Counted from the first letter of the stretch, positions 26,513-35,503 are shown. The stretch: 64,000 nucleotides of DNA from Bacteroidota bacterium (GCA_018902795.1 JAHIQD010000015.1:110470-174469); one strand, 5' to 3'. The notes: generated by a model from the sequence alone, not told the origin. Numbers and translations: made by a program.

Positions 26513-27140
26513 TTCCGAGATTTTTTGTCTGTAAGTAACCGTTAATTTTTGAAAAAGGTCTGCTTCCGTAAAAACCGCGGTACACCGAGAATGGCGACGG
26601 ATGTGCGGATTTAATAATACAATGTTTGGAGGAATCAATAAATTCCTCCTTTTTTTGTGCAAATGCGCCCCATAAAACGAAGACCACATTTTCTTTCTTA
26701 TCGGAAATTTCTTTGATGATAAAATTGGTGAATTTTTCCCAGCCTAAATCTTTATGAGAATTTGGCGAATGCGCTTGCACGGAAAGTGTTGCATTCAAAA
26801 GTAAAACTCCCTGTATTGCCCAGTCATCAAGCTCTTTTTTTGTTCTTTCAATTCCAAGATCATCCTTTAATTCTGTAAAAATATTTTTGAGCGAAGGCGG
26901 CGCTGCAACTTCTTCCGAAACCGAAAAACACAAACCATTGGCCTGAAAATCATTGTGATAAGGATCCTGCCCGATAATAACCACTTTCACCTCATCAAAT
27001 GGTGTGAGTTCCAAAGCCCTGAAAATCTGATTTTTGGGTGGAAAACATTTTCCTGAAGCGTATTCTTCTTTCACTCTCTGCCAGAGGTTTTCAAAATATT
27101 CGGTGTTTTTAATGGGTTCCAGTACTGTCTTCCAATCCAT
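26499..27140 (-). CDS. ung: Uracil-DNA glycosylase, family 1
   Basis: Ung removes uracil from DNA and starts base-excision repair. The 213-residue protein has all family 1 motifs: the water-activating Asp59 in IIGQDPYHNDFQANGLCFSV, LLLNATLSVQAHSPNSHKD, and the leucine-loop SAHPSPFS with His180. Its 3' end overlaps the convergent lipoprotein gene by 14 bases, so transcripts of the two genes share an antisense region. Confidence 0.96.
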   Translation of the reverse strand: MDWKTVLEPIKNTEYFENLWQRVKEEYASGKCFPPKNQIFRALELTPFDEVKVVIIGQDPYHNDFQANGLCFSVSEEVAAPPSLKNIFTELKDDLGIERTKKELDDWAIQGVLLLNATLSVQAHSPNSHKDLGWEKFTNFIIKEISDKKENVVFVLWGAFAQKKEEFIDSSKHCIIKSAHPSPFSVYRGFYGSRPFSKINGYLQTKNLGTISW

Positions 27141-27230
27141 ATTTGTTTTTATTTTTCAACCCTGATTCAAGATTATTTTTCAAATTCAAATTTACAAAAA
27201 TTACAAACAGCCCTATTCTCAAAATATCAT

Positions 27231-27238
27231 TAAATTTG
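27231..27238 (+). promoter_or_regulatory. -7 box of mutS2
   Basis: TAAATTTG lies 4 bases before the GTG start codon, implying a leaderless mRNA. No strong -33 TTG is seen. Confidence 0.55.
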
Positions 27239-27242
27239 TTCC

Positions 27243-29393
27243 GTGCATATTACAAAAGACCAATTAGAAGAACTCGAATTTCCCGATTTGCTCGCGGAAA
27301 TTTCTCCCTTTGCCTATTCTCATAAAACAGCAGTAAAAATCGCTGAACTTCGCCCGTTTACAATTGATGAAGCCGAACTTTCGCTAAAAAAAGTTGCCGA
27401 ATTTGTATCAAGTTTTGAAAGCGGCAACGCCATTCCTTTCAACGAATATGAAGATATTGAAGCTGAGTTAAAATTAATGCTGATTGAAAATTTCAGGCTT
27501 GACAACCCCGCTTTCATCAAAATAAAAAGCCTTACAGAACAAATCGGCAAACTTCAGAAGTTTTATCCGGTTTATGAAGATGTATTTTTTAATCTGAATA
27601 ACGATGTGAGAGATCTGGAATTCCGAAAGGAAATTATTGATAAAATCGACAAGGTTTTCAACCGTTTTGGCGAAGTAAAAAGTGAAGCTTCACCAATACT
27701 GAAAACGTTAAGAGCAGAAATTTCTCACGCCAAAAAAGCCATTCAGGAAAACTTCAACCGAGCTTTAACTTCCCTCACCAACACAGATTTTCTAGATGAC
27801 ATCCGGGAAAGCATCATCGATGACCAAAGGGTTTTGGCGGTAAAATCAGCGTATAAAAAAAGAGTTTTGGGAAGGGTTTTAGGACTTTCAAAAACAGGTT
27901 CCATCACTTATATTCAACCGGAATCTGTCGTAAAACATCAGTTTAAATTACGGGAAGACATCGAGGAAGAAAAGAAAGAGGTGGACAAAATTTTAAGAAA
28001 ACTTACTGCAGAAATTGCGGAATTCCACCCACAATTAACTGAATACCAGGATTATATTTTTGACTTGGATTTAACGAGAGCCAAAGCAAAATTTGCCGAA
28101 AAGATTGGCGGAATTTTACCTAAAATCAACCGGCATAAAACTTTGCGTCTGGTCAATGCATTTCATCCCCTTTTGCTCATCAGAAACCGGGAAGAGAAAA
28201 AACAAATTTTCTCTCAGACTTTCACCTTAACGGAGCACAACCGGATCCTCTGTATTTCCGGACCGAATGCGGGCGGAAAATCAATTACCCTAAAAACAGT
28301 AGGATTACTTCAGCTGATGATTCAGAGCGGAATTTTAGTCCCTGTACATCCGAAATCGGAAATGTTTTTCTTTGGAAGTATCATGACCGATATTGGAGAC
28401 AACCAATCCATTGAAAATCATCTTTCCACTTATTCTTCGCGTTTGAAAAAAATGGCAAGAATCATTCGTGAAGCCGATGAAAATACCCTTTTGTTGATTG
28501 ATGAATTCGGGACAGGTTCTGACCCTGAACTCGGTGGCGCTTTGGCAGAAAGTTTCCTGGAGTTTTTCTATAATAAAAAGAGCTTCGCTATTATCACGAC
28601 GCATTATACCAATATTAAACTCGTTATAGAACAGCTTCCGAACGCCCAAAATGCCGCAATGCTTTTCGACGAACATTCTCTGGAACCATTATATAAACTG
28701 GAGGTCGGACAGGCCGGAAGTTCATTTACTTTCGAGGTTGCGGCGAAAAACAAGATCCCTGCATTCATCATCAATTCTGCAAAGAAAAAAGTGGAGCATG
28801 ATATTGTGAACCTCGACAAAACAATTGTAAAACTGCAGCAGGAAAAATTTGAAGTTGAAAAACTTAAAACCAATCTTACAGAACAGAAAGAATCTACCCA
28901 GAACAAGAAAGAAAATCTTGAAAAACTGAATGAACAGCTTCAGCAGAAGCTTTTCAATTTTCAGAAACTGTATGAGGAAGAACACCGCAAATTACAGTTC
29001 GGGAATAAGATCGAAAGCTTCATTGATTCTTATGTAAAAGGGAAATCGAGAAAGTTGGTGGTCGCTGATTTTGTAAAGATACTGGAGCAGGAAAAATTCC
29101 GGAAAGCCGGAGCGGATAGAGATGAAAATAAGAAGCTGCAAATCGTTAAAAGGAAAATCACCCAACAGTTAAAAAAAGTTGATGTTCAGGAAAAAATAGT
29201 TGAGACCAACGAAAAACTGGAAACGAAACGCCAAAATGAGCGCTCAGTTTGGCTGAAGGTGGGTCAGCGCGTGCGCATTGCGGGAAGTACAAGCGTAGGA
29301 ACTATCGAAAAAATTGACAAAAACCAAAAAGTCACCGTGAACTACGGCATGTTTAAAACACAGATTTCTGCAGAGGAACTGGAGCGTATTTAG
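27243..29393 (+). CDS. mutS2: MutS2-type ATPase without Smr nuclease domain
   Basis: This 716-residue MutS-superfamily protein starts at GTG 27243, 4 bases after a -7 box. It has the MutS core and lever (about 1-320), Walker A SGPNAGGKSITLKT (about 340), Walker B LLLIDEFGTGSDPELGGALA (about 416), then a long coiled coil (about 510-650) and a small KOW-like end (VGQRVRIAGSTSVGTIEKID). Typical MutS2 proteins of about 780 residues end in an Smr endonuclease domain. None is present here: the protein stops after the beta-rich end. MutS2 acts in recombination control or in rescue of collided ribosomes; which applies here is open. Confidence 0.88.
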   Translation: MHITKDQLEELEFPDLLAEISPFAYSHKTAVKIAELRPFTIDEAELSLKKVAEFVSSFESGNAIPFNEYEDIEAELKLMLIENFRLDNPAFIKIKSLTEQIGKLQKFYPVYEDVFFNLNNDVRDLEFRKEIIDKIDKVFNRFGEVKSEASPILKTLRAEISHAKKAIQENFNRALTSLTNTDFLDDIRESIIDDQRVLAVKSAYKKRVLGRVLGLSKTGSITYIQPESVVKHQFKLREDIEEEKKEVDKILRKLTAEIAEFHPQLTEYQDYIFDLDLTRAKAKFAEKIGGILPKINRHKTLRLVNAFHPLLLIRNREEKKQIFSQTFTLTEHNRILCISGPNAGGKSITLKTVGLLQLMIQSGILVPVHPKSEMFFFGSIMTDIGDNQSIENHLSTYSSRLKKMARIIREADENTLLLIDEFGTGSDPELGGALAESFLEFFYNKKSFAIITTHYTNIKLVIEQLPNAQNAAMLFDEHSLEPLYKLEVGQAGSSFTFEVAAKNKIPAFIINSAKKKVEHDIVNLDKTIVKLQQEKFEVEKLKTNLTEQKESTQNKKENLEKLNEQLQQKLFNFQKLYEEEHRKLQFGNKIESFIDSYVKGKSRKLVVADFVKILEQEKFRKAGADRDENKKLQIVKRKITQQLKKVDVQEKIVETNEKLETKRQNERSVWLKVGQRVRIAGSTSVGTIEKIDKNQKVTVNYGMFKTQISAEELERI

Positions 29394-29482
29394 ACCTGAA
29401 AACATTCTTTATAAAACATTCGTTCACTGTTCGGCCTTCGTTCGGGAGCGGTTCCGAAAGCATGCTTCTGTACCGAAGATAA

Positions 29483-29570
29483 CCAGACCAAAACCAGAAG
29501 ATGACCTTAGGAAGACCTTAAGATGATACGGCGCAACTATGGGCCGACTACGGCTCAACCTCGGGAATCA
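29483..29570 (+). repeat. Degenerate tandem array with an 11-bp period
   Basis: Cut every 11 bases from 29483, the units fall into three related types: CCAGACCAAAA, CCAGAAGATGA; CCTTAGGAAGA, CCTTAAGATGA; TACGGCGCAAC, TATGGGCCGAC, TACGGCTCAAC; then a degenerate CTCGGGAATCA. An 11-base period does not preserve a reading frame, so this is not coding. Confidence 0.6.
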
Positions 29571-29921
29571 GTTTTGTGAAAAGAGATACAGGAATTTTAA
29601 TACAGGAAAAAAGCAACTTTCAGGGAATTTTTAAATAAGGCGAGTTGCTGTTTATAAAGGTAACTTTTTTCCGCCTTGCTATCCCAATCAACAAACTCTC
29701 TATTGTAACCTACCGTTGCCAGTAGATATTGGACAGTTTCCGACGGATCCTTTCAACGGGCTGTTATTTTTTGTACTGTGGACAAAACGAAACCTGATTA
29801 TTTCCTGCGCCTGTTTCTTTAAACCGGATGTTGTCAATCCACAAAAGTCCAATTTATAAATAATTTATTATACGATTGTGAGATTAAATGAACAACAATA
29901 ATCTCATCAGTATATAAAAGA

Positions 29922-29946
29922 AAAACGCCCTTAAAAAGGGCGTTTT
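29922..29946 (-). terminator. Terminator of tRNA-Phe
   Basis: AAAACGCCCTT pairs with AAGGGCGTTTT, followed by a T run on the minus strand. It starts 1 base beyond the tRNA 3' end. Confidence 0.85.
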
Positions 29947-29947
29947 G

Positions 29948-30020
29948 TGGTTTCTCCAGGAATCGAACCAGGGACACATGGATTTTCAATCCATTGCTCT
30001 ACCAACTGAGCTAAGAAACC
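29948..30020 (-). tRNA. tRNA-Phe (anticodon GAA)
   Basis: A 73-base cloverleaf. The acceptor is GGTTTCT paired with AGAAACC plus discriminator A. The D-arm holds AGCTCAGTTGGTAGAGC, the anticodon stem-loop is ATGGATTGAAAATCCAT (anticodon GAA), and the T-arm is CCTGGTTCGATTCCTGG. CCA is not encoded. A full promoter precedes it and a terminator follows, so it is a single-gene unit. Confidence 0.97.
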
Positions 30021-30039
30021 GTTCCGTTATTGAGTGGTG

Positions 30040-30071
30040 CAAAAGTATAACCTTTTCCCTTACGATGCAAA
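30040..30071 (-). promoter_or_regulatory. Promoter of tRNA-Phe
   Basis: TTTG (30068-30071), N20, TACTTTTG (30040-30047) on the minus strand, 19 bases before the tRNA. This is the best match to the Bacteroidota -33/-7 consensus in the window. Confidence 0.8.
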
Positions 30072-30106
30072 TGATTTGGTGAAAAATATTGCATCTGGGC
30101 CGAAAT

Positions 30107-31945
30107 TTACTGATTATCAGACGGATTATTTTCTTCCTTCTGAATCTGCTCACTCATTTCTTCGAGTACCGGCTTGATGGTACTCTCCGGAAGTTCACTG
30201 ATACGGATATACATTAAACCGTCAATCGCATCATTAAAGCTGGGGTCAACGTTAAATGAAATTACTTTTGCGTTCTGTTTGATGTATTTTTTAATCAGAA
30301 CAGGCAACCGCATTTCGGGTTCCAGATCGTCAATGATTTTATCCAGTTTATTTAAATCCGACTCTACCTCATCGAAAAACAGATGTTTGTCGCGGTCTTT
30401 CAACTTTACCTTAAATTCTTTCTTTGGATGAATATATTGCGCGACCGCAGAATCGTAATAATGGGAACGCATGAACTCAATCATCAGGGATTTTGAAAAT
30501 TCTGAGAATTTATCAGAAATACTTACGCCACCCATCAGAAATTTATGTTCCGGATTTCGCAGACACACATGAACAATCCCTCTCCACAAAAGGAAAAGCG
30601 GCAAAGGTTTCTGCTGATATTCGGATGATATATAAGCTCTTCCCATTTCGATTACTTTTCTGAAGAAAGGCTGTAACTCCGGATCGAATTCAAAAAGGGA
30701 ACTGGTGTAAAACCCATCAATCCCATATTTTTTCATCACCTCACTTCCCAGCGCCATACGGTAAGCACCTACTAATTTCTTCGCAGCACTGTCCCAAAGG
30801 AAAAGATGGTGGTAATGTTCGTCATAATGATCCAAATCGAAAGGAAGATTGCTGCCTTCACCAATCTTCCGGAAAGTAAGTTCACGCTGTCTTCCGATTT
30901 CCCTCATGATAGAAGGAATTTCACTGTACGCAGCAAAAAACACCTCATAATTGGCATTTCTGAATAGCATTTTATCCTTTTTATAAAGCGACTCAATATC
31001 CTTTACAAGATCTTCGTCCGGGGTCTGATCAATAATGTTCTGAACGACATTTTCTTCTTTCAGTATTGGGAAATTCAGTTTCAGATTAGGCAGTTTCAGC
31101 TGTTCGGCAATCGATTTTCTCTTTTCATAATACGATTTCAGCATGTAAATTTTCTTTCTTAGAAACTCCCCCATTTCCTCCACAGAATCGTGATCTTCCA
31201 GCATTTTTACTGAAACCTGCTTGCCAATTCGTATACGGATGGGTTTTTCTCTTTTGTTCATCATTTCGGAAGGAAGCATTAAAGTCTGTAATTCCGGATG
31301 GATTTTTGAAACCTGATAAAAAAGTCTGCTGTTTTTGGCATGAAAATACATCGGAACGACCGGAACTTTCGCCATTCTGATTAATTTCAGCGCGGGTTTT
31401 TCCCAGGCCTTATCGTGAATTTCCTTGAACTCATTATTTTTATTGGAAACCTCTCCTGCCGGGAAAATTCCTACGCATCCGCCGCTTTCCAGATGTTTCA
31501 ATGTTTCGCGCATTCCGGTGGAACTGTTGCGGATGTTTTTTCTGTTTTCAAAAGGGTTTACGGGAATGACGTAAGGTTCCATCGGTTTAATCTTTTCCAG
31601 AAGGAAATTCCCCATAATTTTGAAATCGGGCCGTATTTCGGTAAGAATTTTGGTCATCAGTATTCCGTCAATTCCGCCCAACGGATGATTGGATACTAAA
31701 ATAAAAGGTCCTGTTTTGGGGATTTTTGCCAAATCCTCTTCAAAGACGATGTATTTCAGATCTCTTTCACGCACAAAAGAATCGAAGAAATCTTTCCCGT
31801 GTTTATCTTTCAGCACATCGTACAGTTTATTGACTTCATTGATCTTTGTAAGGCGCATGATCGCTGAAGCAACAGGATTTTTTATAAATCCTAATCTGCC
31901 TAAACCGGACACTTTAATTAAATCACTCTTTGAAATAAGGCTCAT
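30107..31945 (-). CDS. olsF: Two-domain acyltransferase, OlsF-like ornithine lipid synthase
   Basis: This 612-residue fusion has a PlsC-type acyltransferase domain first (about 60-290: LVSNHPLGGID with His87 and Asp93, then FPAGEVSNK and MYFHAKNSR). A GNAT/OlsB-type N-acyltransferase domain follows (about 330-560: YRMALGSEV, EMGRAYISSEYQ and RNPEHKFLMGGVSISDKFS). OlsF proteins acylate ornithine twice to form phosphorus-free ornithine lipids, known in flavobacteria. The domain order here is PlsC-like before GNAT-like. A lyso-phospholipid acyltransferase with an unrelated second domain remains possible. It lies 6 bases after lysC and is likely co-transcribed with it. Confidence 0.7.
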   Translation of the reverse strand: MSLISKSDLIKVSGLGRLGFIKNPVASAIMRLTKINEVNKLYDVLKDKHGKDFFDSFVRERDLKYIVFEEDLAKIPKTGPFILVSNHPLGGIDGILMTKILTEIRPDFKIMGNFLLEKIKPMEPYVIPVNPFENRKNIRNSSTGMRETLKHLESGGCVGIFPAGEVSNKNNEFKEIHDKAWEKPALKLIRMAKVPVVPMYFHAKNSRLFYQVSKIHPELQTLMLPSEMMNKREKPIRIRIGKQVSVKMLEDHDSVEEMGEFLRKKIYMLKSYYEKRKSIAEQLKLPNLKLNFPILKEENVVQNIIDQTPDEDLVKDIESLYKKDKMLFRNANYEVFFAAYSEIPSIMREIGRQRELTFRKIGEGSNLPFDLDHYDEHYHHLFLWDSAAKKLVGAYRMALGSEVMKKYGIDGFYTSSLFEFDPELQPFFRKVIEMGRAYISSEYQQKPLPLFLLWRGIVHVCLRNPEHKFLMGGVSISDKFSEFSKSLMIEFMRSHYYDSAVAQYIHPKKEFKVKLKDRDKHLFFDEVESDLNKLDKIIDDLEPEMRLPVLIKKYIKQNAKVISFNVDPSFNDAIDGLMYIRISELPESTIKPVLEEMSEQIQKEENNPSDNQ

Positions 31946-31951
31946 TGGTTA

Positions 31952-33190
31952 TCAGTTAGTTACAACTTGTATTGTTTTTTTAGAAATCTGCTCTAATAAT
32001 ATATTTTTATTTTCATAAAATTTATTCAAGTCCTCTAATTTAGCATTTCTTACGGTAAAGAGGGAAACATTTTTCACCATCTCTGTATTGAAAATTATCT
32101 GCAGTTCCTCATTCAGTTCATCTATGTGGCTGTATTTATCTTCAAGGCAAAGTGCAAGGGAAATCGCAGAATTTTGCATCAGAGAAATTTTAATCTTATA
32201 TTTTGCCAGCTGTGCAAAAATCTGGCTCAAATGTTCTTCGGCAATAAAAGAAAAATCGCGGGTAGCAATCCTCATTAAATGTTGATTTTCCTTTAAGATG
32301 TAAGATTCTTCGTGAACATTTTTTTCTGTAACCCCAACTTTCGTCCCCGGTTTTTTCGGCTCCAGAAAAGATTTCACATAGAACGGAATATTCTTCTGTT
32401 TCAGTGGCTGCAAGGTTTTTGGGTGAATTACTGATGCTCCGTAATAGGCCATTTCAATAGCCTCCTCGTAAGAAATATTTGACAGAAGGGTTACGTTTTC
32501 AAATTTTCTCGGGTCGCCGGTCATCACTCCGGGAACATCTTTCCAAATCGTCATGGCCTCCGCATTGAGACAGTATGCGAAAATCGCCGCTGAATAATCT
32601 GAACCTTCCCTGCCCAGCGTCACCGTAAAATTATTAGCCTCCGAACCGATAAAACCCTGCGTAACATAGCACATATTGCTGTCGAGGGCTGAAATATTCT
32701 TTTTTGTTTCTTCCCAGTCAATATTCCCTTCGCGGTAATTGCTGTCGGTTTTGATGTAATCTCTAGCATCAAGCCAGTTATTTGTGAACTGGATATCATT
32801 TAAATATTCACTCAAAATTTTAGAGGAAATCATTTCGCCGCAGCTTACCACCTGATCGTATACAAAGTTGTAATTCGGTGATTTATTTCTTCTTAAAAAA
32901 GATTCAATATCATCAAAAAATAAAGAAATCTCTGCAAAAACAGGATGATTTTCCTGAAACAGTCCGTTAGAAATTTCCAGATGGCTCTGCTTCACTTTTT
33001 CGATTTCTGTTTGGTAATCCTTCCTGGCAAAATAATTCTCAACTGCCTTTTCCAAAGCATTCGTTGTTTTTCCCATTGCCGAAACTACGAGCATACAATT
33101 CTCAAAACCCTGAGATTCCAAAACAAGAGCTACGTTTTTTACACCTTCTGCATCTTTCACCGATGCGCCACCAAACTTAAAAACTTTCAT
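31952..33190 (-). CDS. lysC: Aspartate kinase, monofunctional
   Basis: This enzyme phosphorylates aspartate, the first step to lysine, threonine, methionine and diaminopimelate. The 412-residue protein has the N-terminal kinase motif KVFKFGGASVKDAEGV, then VTLGREGSDYSAAIFAYCLN and WKDVPGVMTGDPRKF. Two C-terminal ACT-type regulatory repeats (about 300-400) suggest feedback control by an amino acid. It lacks the homoserine dehydrogenase half of ThrA. A TAATTTTG -7 box at 33260-33267 predicts a leader of about 65 bases. olsF follows by 6 bases. Confidence 0.94.
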   Translation of the reverse strand: MKVFKFGGASVKDAEGVKNVALVLESQGFENCMLVVSAMGKTTNALEKAVENYFARKDYQTEIEKVKQSHLEISNGLFQENHPVFAEISLFFDDIESFLRRNKSPNYNFVYDQVVSCGEMISSKILSEYLNDIQFTNNWLDARDYIKTDSNYREGNIDWEETKKNISALDSNMCYVTQGFIGSEANNFTVTLGREGSDYSAAIFAYCLNAEAMTIWKDVPGVMTGDPRKFENVTLLSNISYEEAIEMAYYGASVIHPKTLQPLKQKNIPFYVKSFLEPKKPGTKVGVTEKNVHEESYILKENQHLMRIATRDFSFIAEEHLSQIFAQLAKYKIKISLMQNSAISLALCLEDKYSHIDELNEELQIIFNTEMVKNVSLFTVRNAKLEDLNKFYENKNILLEQISKKTIQVVTN

Positions 33191-33259
33191 TTAAATATTT
33201 AAATATCAATAATTTACAAACAGAGACTTTTTTTTTGATTATTAAAAAATAACAGGGTT

Positions 33260-33267
33260 CAAAATTA
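33260..33267 (-). promoter_or_regulatory. -7 box of lysC-olsF
   Basis: TAATTTTG on the minus strand lies 69 bases before the lysC ATG. The rest of the 266-bp lysC-fbp spacer is AT-rich and I see no further element in it. Confidence 0.4.
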
Positions 33268-33456
33268 TTAATTTAAGGCGAGATAAAAAAACCAGAAAAA
33301 ATATAAAAAAAATTCAATCTGAATTGGTGTTAAATCAACATCAGGTATTGATTTAATTAAATCCGAAAAACAGTATTTTCCATTATTTAAACGAAATTAA
33401 AAGAGGAATAATTCAAAGAAATTTCCGAAATTTGTGAAAATCCAAAAAGCAAAATA

Positions 33457-34467
33457 ATGTCAGAACAAAGTTTTCAAACGCTCGGTGAATTCATCATTGA
33501 TAAACAGGAAGATTTTCAGTATTCCACCGGCGAACTTTCCAGGCTTCTAAGCGCGATACGCCTCGCTTCCAAAGTAGTAAACAGAGAAGTAAACAAAGCC
33601 GGCATCGCCAATATCATCGGAAAAGTGGGCATTGAAAACATCCAAGGTGAAGAGCAGCAGAAATTAGACGTTCTGGCCAATGAAATTTTTATTGAAGCTT
33701 TATCCCAAAGAGAAGTCGTTTGCGGAATCGCCTCCGAGGAAAGCGACGACTTTATTGAAGTTAGAACCGGCCCGAATGCACATCTCAGTAAATATGTAGT
33801 TTTAATTGATCCTCTTGACGGTTCATCCAATATTGATGTAAACGTTTCTGTAGGAACCATTTTCTCTATCTACCGCCGTGTCACCGAACCCGGAACTCCC
33901 GTAACACTCGAAGATTTTTTACAGAAAGGGGTAAATCAGGCTGCTGCAGGATATGTGGTTTACGGTTCTTCAACAATGATTGTTTACACAACAGGAAACG
34001 GCGTTAACGGTTTTACGCTGGATCCAAGCTTAGGAACTTTTTACCTTTCTCATCCCTGTATGAAATTTCCGAAAACCGGAAAAATATATTCGATCAACGA
34101 AGGTAATTACATTAAATTTCCACAGGGTGTAAAAAATTATATTAAATATTGCCAGCTGGAAGAAGACGACCGTCCTTACACTTCCCGTTACATCGGTAGT
34201 TTGGTTTCAGATTTCCACCGGAATATGATTAAAGGCGGAATTTACATATATCCCTCAACTTCGCAATCTCCAAACGGAAAACTCAGGCTTCTTTACGAAT
34301 GCAATCCAATGGCTTTTCTGGCGGAACAGGCAGGAGGAAAATGTACTGACGGATTCGGTAGAATTTTAGAAATTCAACCGACCGAACTGCACCAGAGAGT
34401 TCCGTTTTTCTGCGGCAATACTGACATGGTAGAAAAAGCAGAGGAATTCATGAAAGAGGCACAATAA
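33457..34467 (+). CDS. fbp: Fructose-1,6-bisphosphatase, class 1
   Basis: Class 1 FBPase removes the 1-phosphate of fructose 1,6-bisphosphate in gluconeogenesis. The 336-residue protein has IASEESDDFIEV, the metal-binding LIDPLDGSSNIDVNVSVGTI (about 115-135) and the C-terminal LLYECNPMAFLAEQAGGKCT with the catalytic Glu. Its length matches the family. menC begins 6 bases after its stop, suggesting shared transcription, although the two pathways are unrelated. Confidence 0.96.
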   Translation: MSEQSFQTLGEFIIDKQEDFQYSTGELSRLLSAIRLASKVVNREVNKAGIANIIGKVGIENIQGEEQQKLDVLANEIFIEALSQREVVCGIASEESDDFIEVRTGPNAHLSKYVVLIDPLDGSSNIDVNVSVGTIFSIYRRVTEPGTPVTLEDFLQKGVNQAAAGYVVYGSSTMIVYTTGNGVNGFTLDPSLGTFYLSHPCMKFPKTGKIYSINEGNYIKFPQGVKNYIKYCQLEEDDRPYTSRYIGSLVSDFHRNMIKGGIYIYPSTSQSPNGKLRLLYECNPMAFLAEQAGGKCTDGFGRILEIQPTELHQRVPFFCGNTDMVEKAEEFMKEAQ

Positions 34468-34473
34468 ATTTAC

Positions 34474-35481
34474 ATGACTGCGGAATACTCTCAATATCTA
34501 CTCAATTTTAAACGTCCGGGCGGCACTTCACGGGGTGTTTTACATACCAAAGAGACTTACTTTTTAGAAATTTCAGAAAACGGCAGAAAAGGAACCGGTG
34601 AATGTGGCCTTTTCCGCGGCTTAAGTTATGATGACGTCCCTGAATATGAAGAAAAGCTGAAGTGGCTTTGTGAGAACATCAATGCTGATTCAGCAATTTT
34701 AAAAGAAGAATTAAAACACTTTCCTTCCATTTGGTTCGGTTATGAACAAGCGGTTTTAAATTTAAAATACGGTGAAGACCTTTATTTTCCAAGTAAATTT
34801 ACCAGCGGAAAATCTTCAATAAAAATAAACGGCTTAATCTGGATGGGCGATGCTGAATTTATGCAGCAACAGATTGAAGAGAAATTAGAAGAAGGTTTCG
34901 ACTGCATTAAACTGAAAATCGGAACAGACTGGGATTCGGAAAAGGAAATACTGAAAAAACTGCGTGAAAAATTTCCAAAAAAAGATCTGGAGCTGCGGGT
35001 AGATGCAAACGGCGGATTCAGTTTTGAAGAAGCGAAAATTGTCCTGCAGGAACTGGCAGATTTGGAAATCCATTCCATCGAACAGCCGATAAAAGCACGA
35101 AATGTCAAAGACATGAAAGCGCTTTGCAGAGAAACTCCAACTCCTGTTGCGCTGGATGAGGAATTAATTGGAATAATCGATTTCGACACAAAAAAAGAAC
35201 TCCTGGAAACAATAAAACCTCAGTACATCATCCTCAAACCCTCATTAATTGGCGGTTTTTCCGGAACTGACGAGTGGATTTTTTTAGCAGAAAATCTCAA
35301 TATTGGCTGGTGGATTACTTCGGCCCTTGAAAGCAATATCGGTTTAAATGCAATCGCACAATACACCTTCACTAAGAATCCAAAAATCCCACAGGGCTTA
35401 GGAACCGGCGGATTATTTACCAATAACTTTGAAACATTGCTTGATCTAAAAGGTGATCAGCTTTCCATAAAAAGAGCCTGA
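34474..35481 (+). CDS. menC: Enolase-superfamily protein, probable o-succinylbenzoate synthase
   Basis: This 335-residue muconate-lactonizing-type enolase-superfamily protein has the catalytic KxK (CIKLKIGTDW, about 145-154), metal ligands in RVDANGG, EQPI and ALDEEL, and the second-side Lys in ILKPSLIGG. These fit MenC, which dehydrates SHCHC to o-succinylbenzoate for menaquinone, the usual quinone of flavobacteria. Dipeptide epimerases and N-acylamino-acid racemases share the motifs. No other men gene lies nearby to confirm the role. Confidence 0.75.
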   Translation: MTAEYSQYLLNFKRPGGTSRGVLHTKETYFLEISENGRKGTGECGLFRGLSYDDVPEYEEKLKWLCENINADSAILKEELKHFPSIWFGYEQAVLNLKYGEDLYFPSKFTSGKSSIKINGLIWMGDAEFMQQQIEEKLEEGFDCIKLKIGTDWDSEKEILKKLREKFPKKDLELRVDANGGFSFEEAKIVLQELADLEIHSIEQPIKARNVKDMKALCRETPTPVALDEELIGIIDFDTKKELLETIKPQYIILKPSLIGGFSGTDEWIFLAENLNIGWWITSALESNIGLNAIAQYTFTKNPKIPQGLGTGGLFTNNFETLLDLKGDQLSIKRA

Positions 35482-35503
35482 ACAAAATTGTTCAGGCTCT
35501 TTT
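35470..35503. terminator. Terminator between menC and the outer-membrane protein gene
   Basis: AAAAGAGCCTGAACAA pairs with TTGTTCAGGCTCTTTT almost perfectly over 15-16 bases, and the hairpin includes the menC stop codon. It is flanked by A and T runs, so it may work in both directions. Confidence 0.85.

Larger units (their letters stand above)
29394..29947. other. Gene-poor gap between mutS2 and tRNA-Phe
   Basis: No convincing gene is present in about 550 bases. The gap holds an 11-bp periodic array (29483-29570), inverted-repeat fragments (AAGGCG near 29637 with CGCCTT near 29671), and a short minus-strand frame (about 29780-29870, with WIDNIRFKETG) that may be a decayed gene remnant. The tRNA terminator lies at its right end. 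Confidence 0.6.

Noticed and set aside
29600..29700. Possible attenuator-like structure from paired AGCAACT/AGTTGCT and AAGGCG/CGCCTT
   Set aside because: The stems are short (6-7 bp) and no gene follows on either strand at a useful distance.
33191..33456. Possible leader peptide or riboswitch before lysC
   Set aside because: No run of Lys or Thr codons and no stable hairpin or lysine-riboswitch-like elements were seen, only a -7 box.
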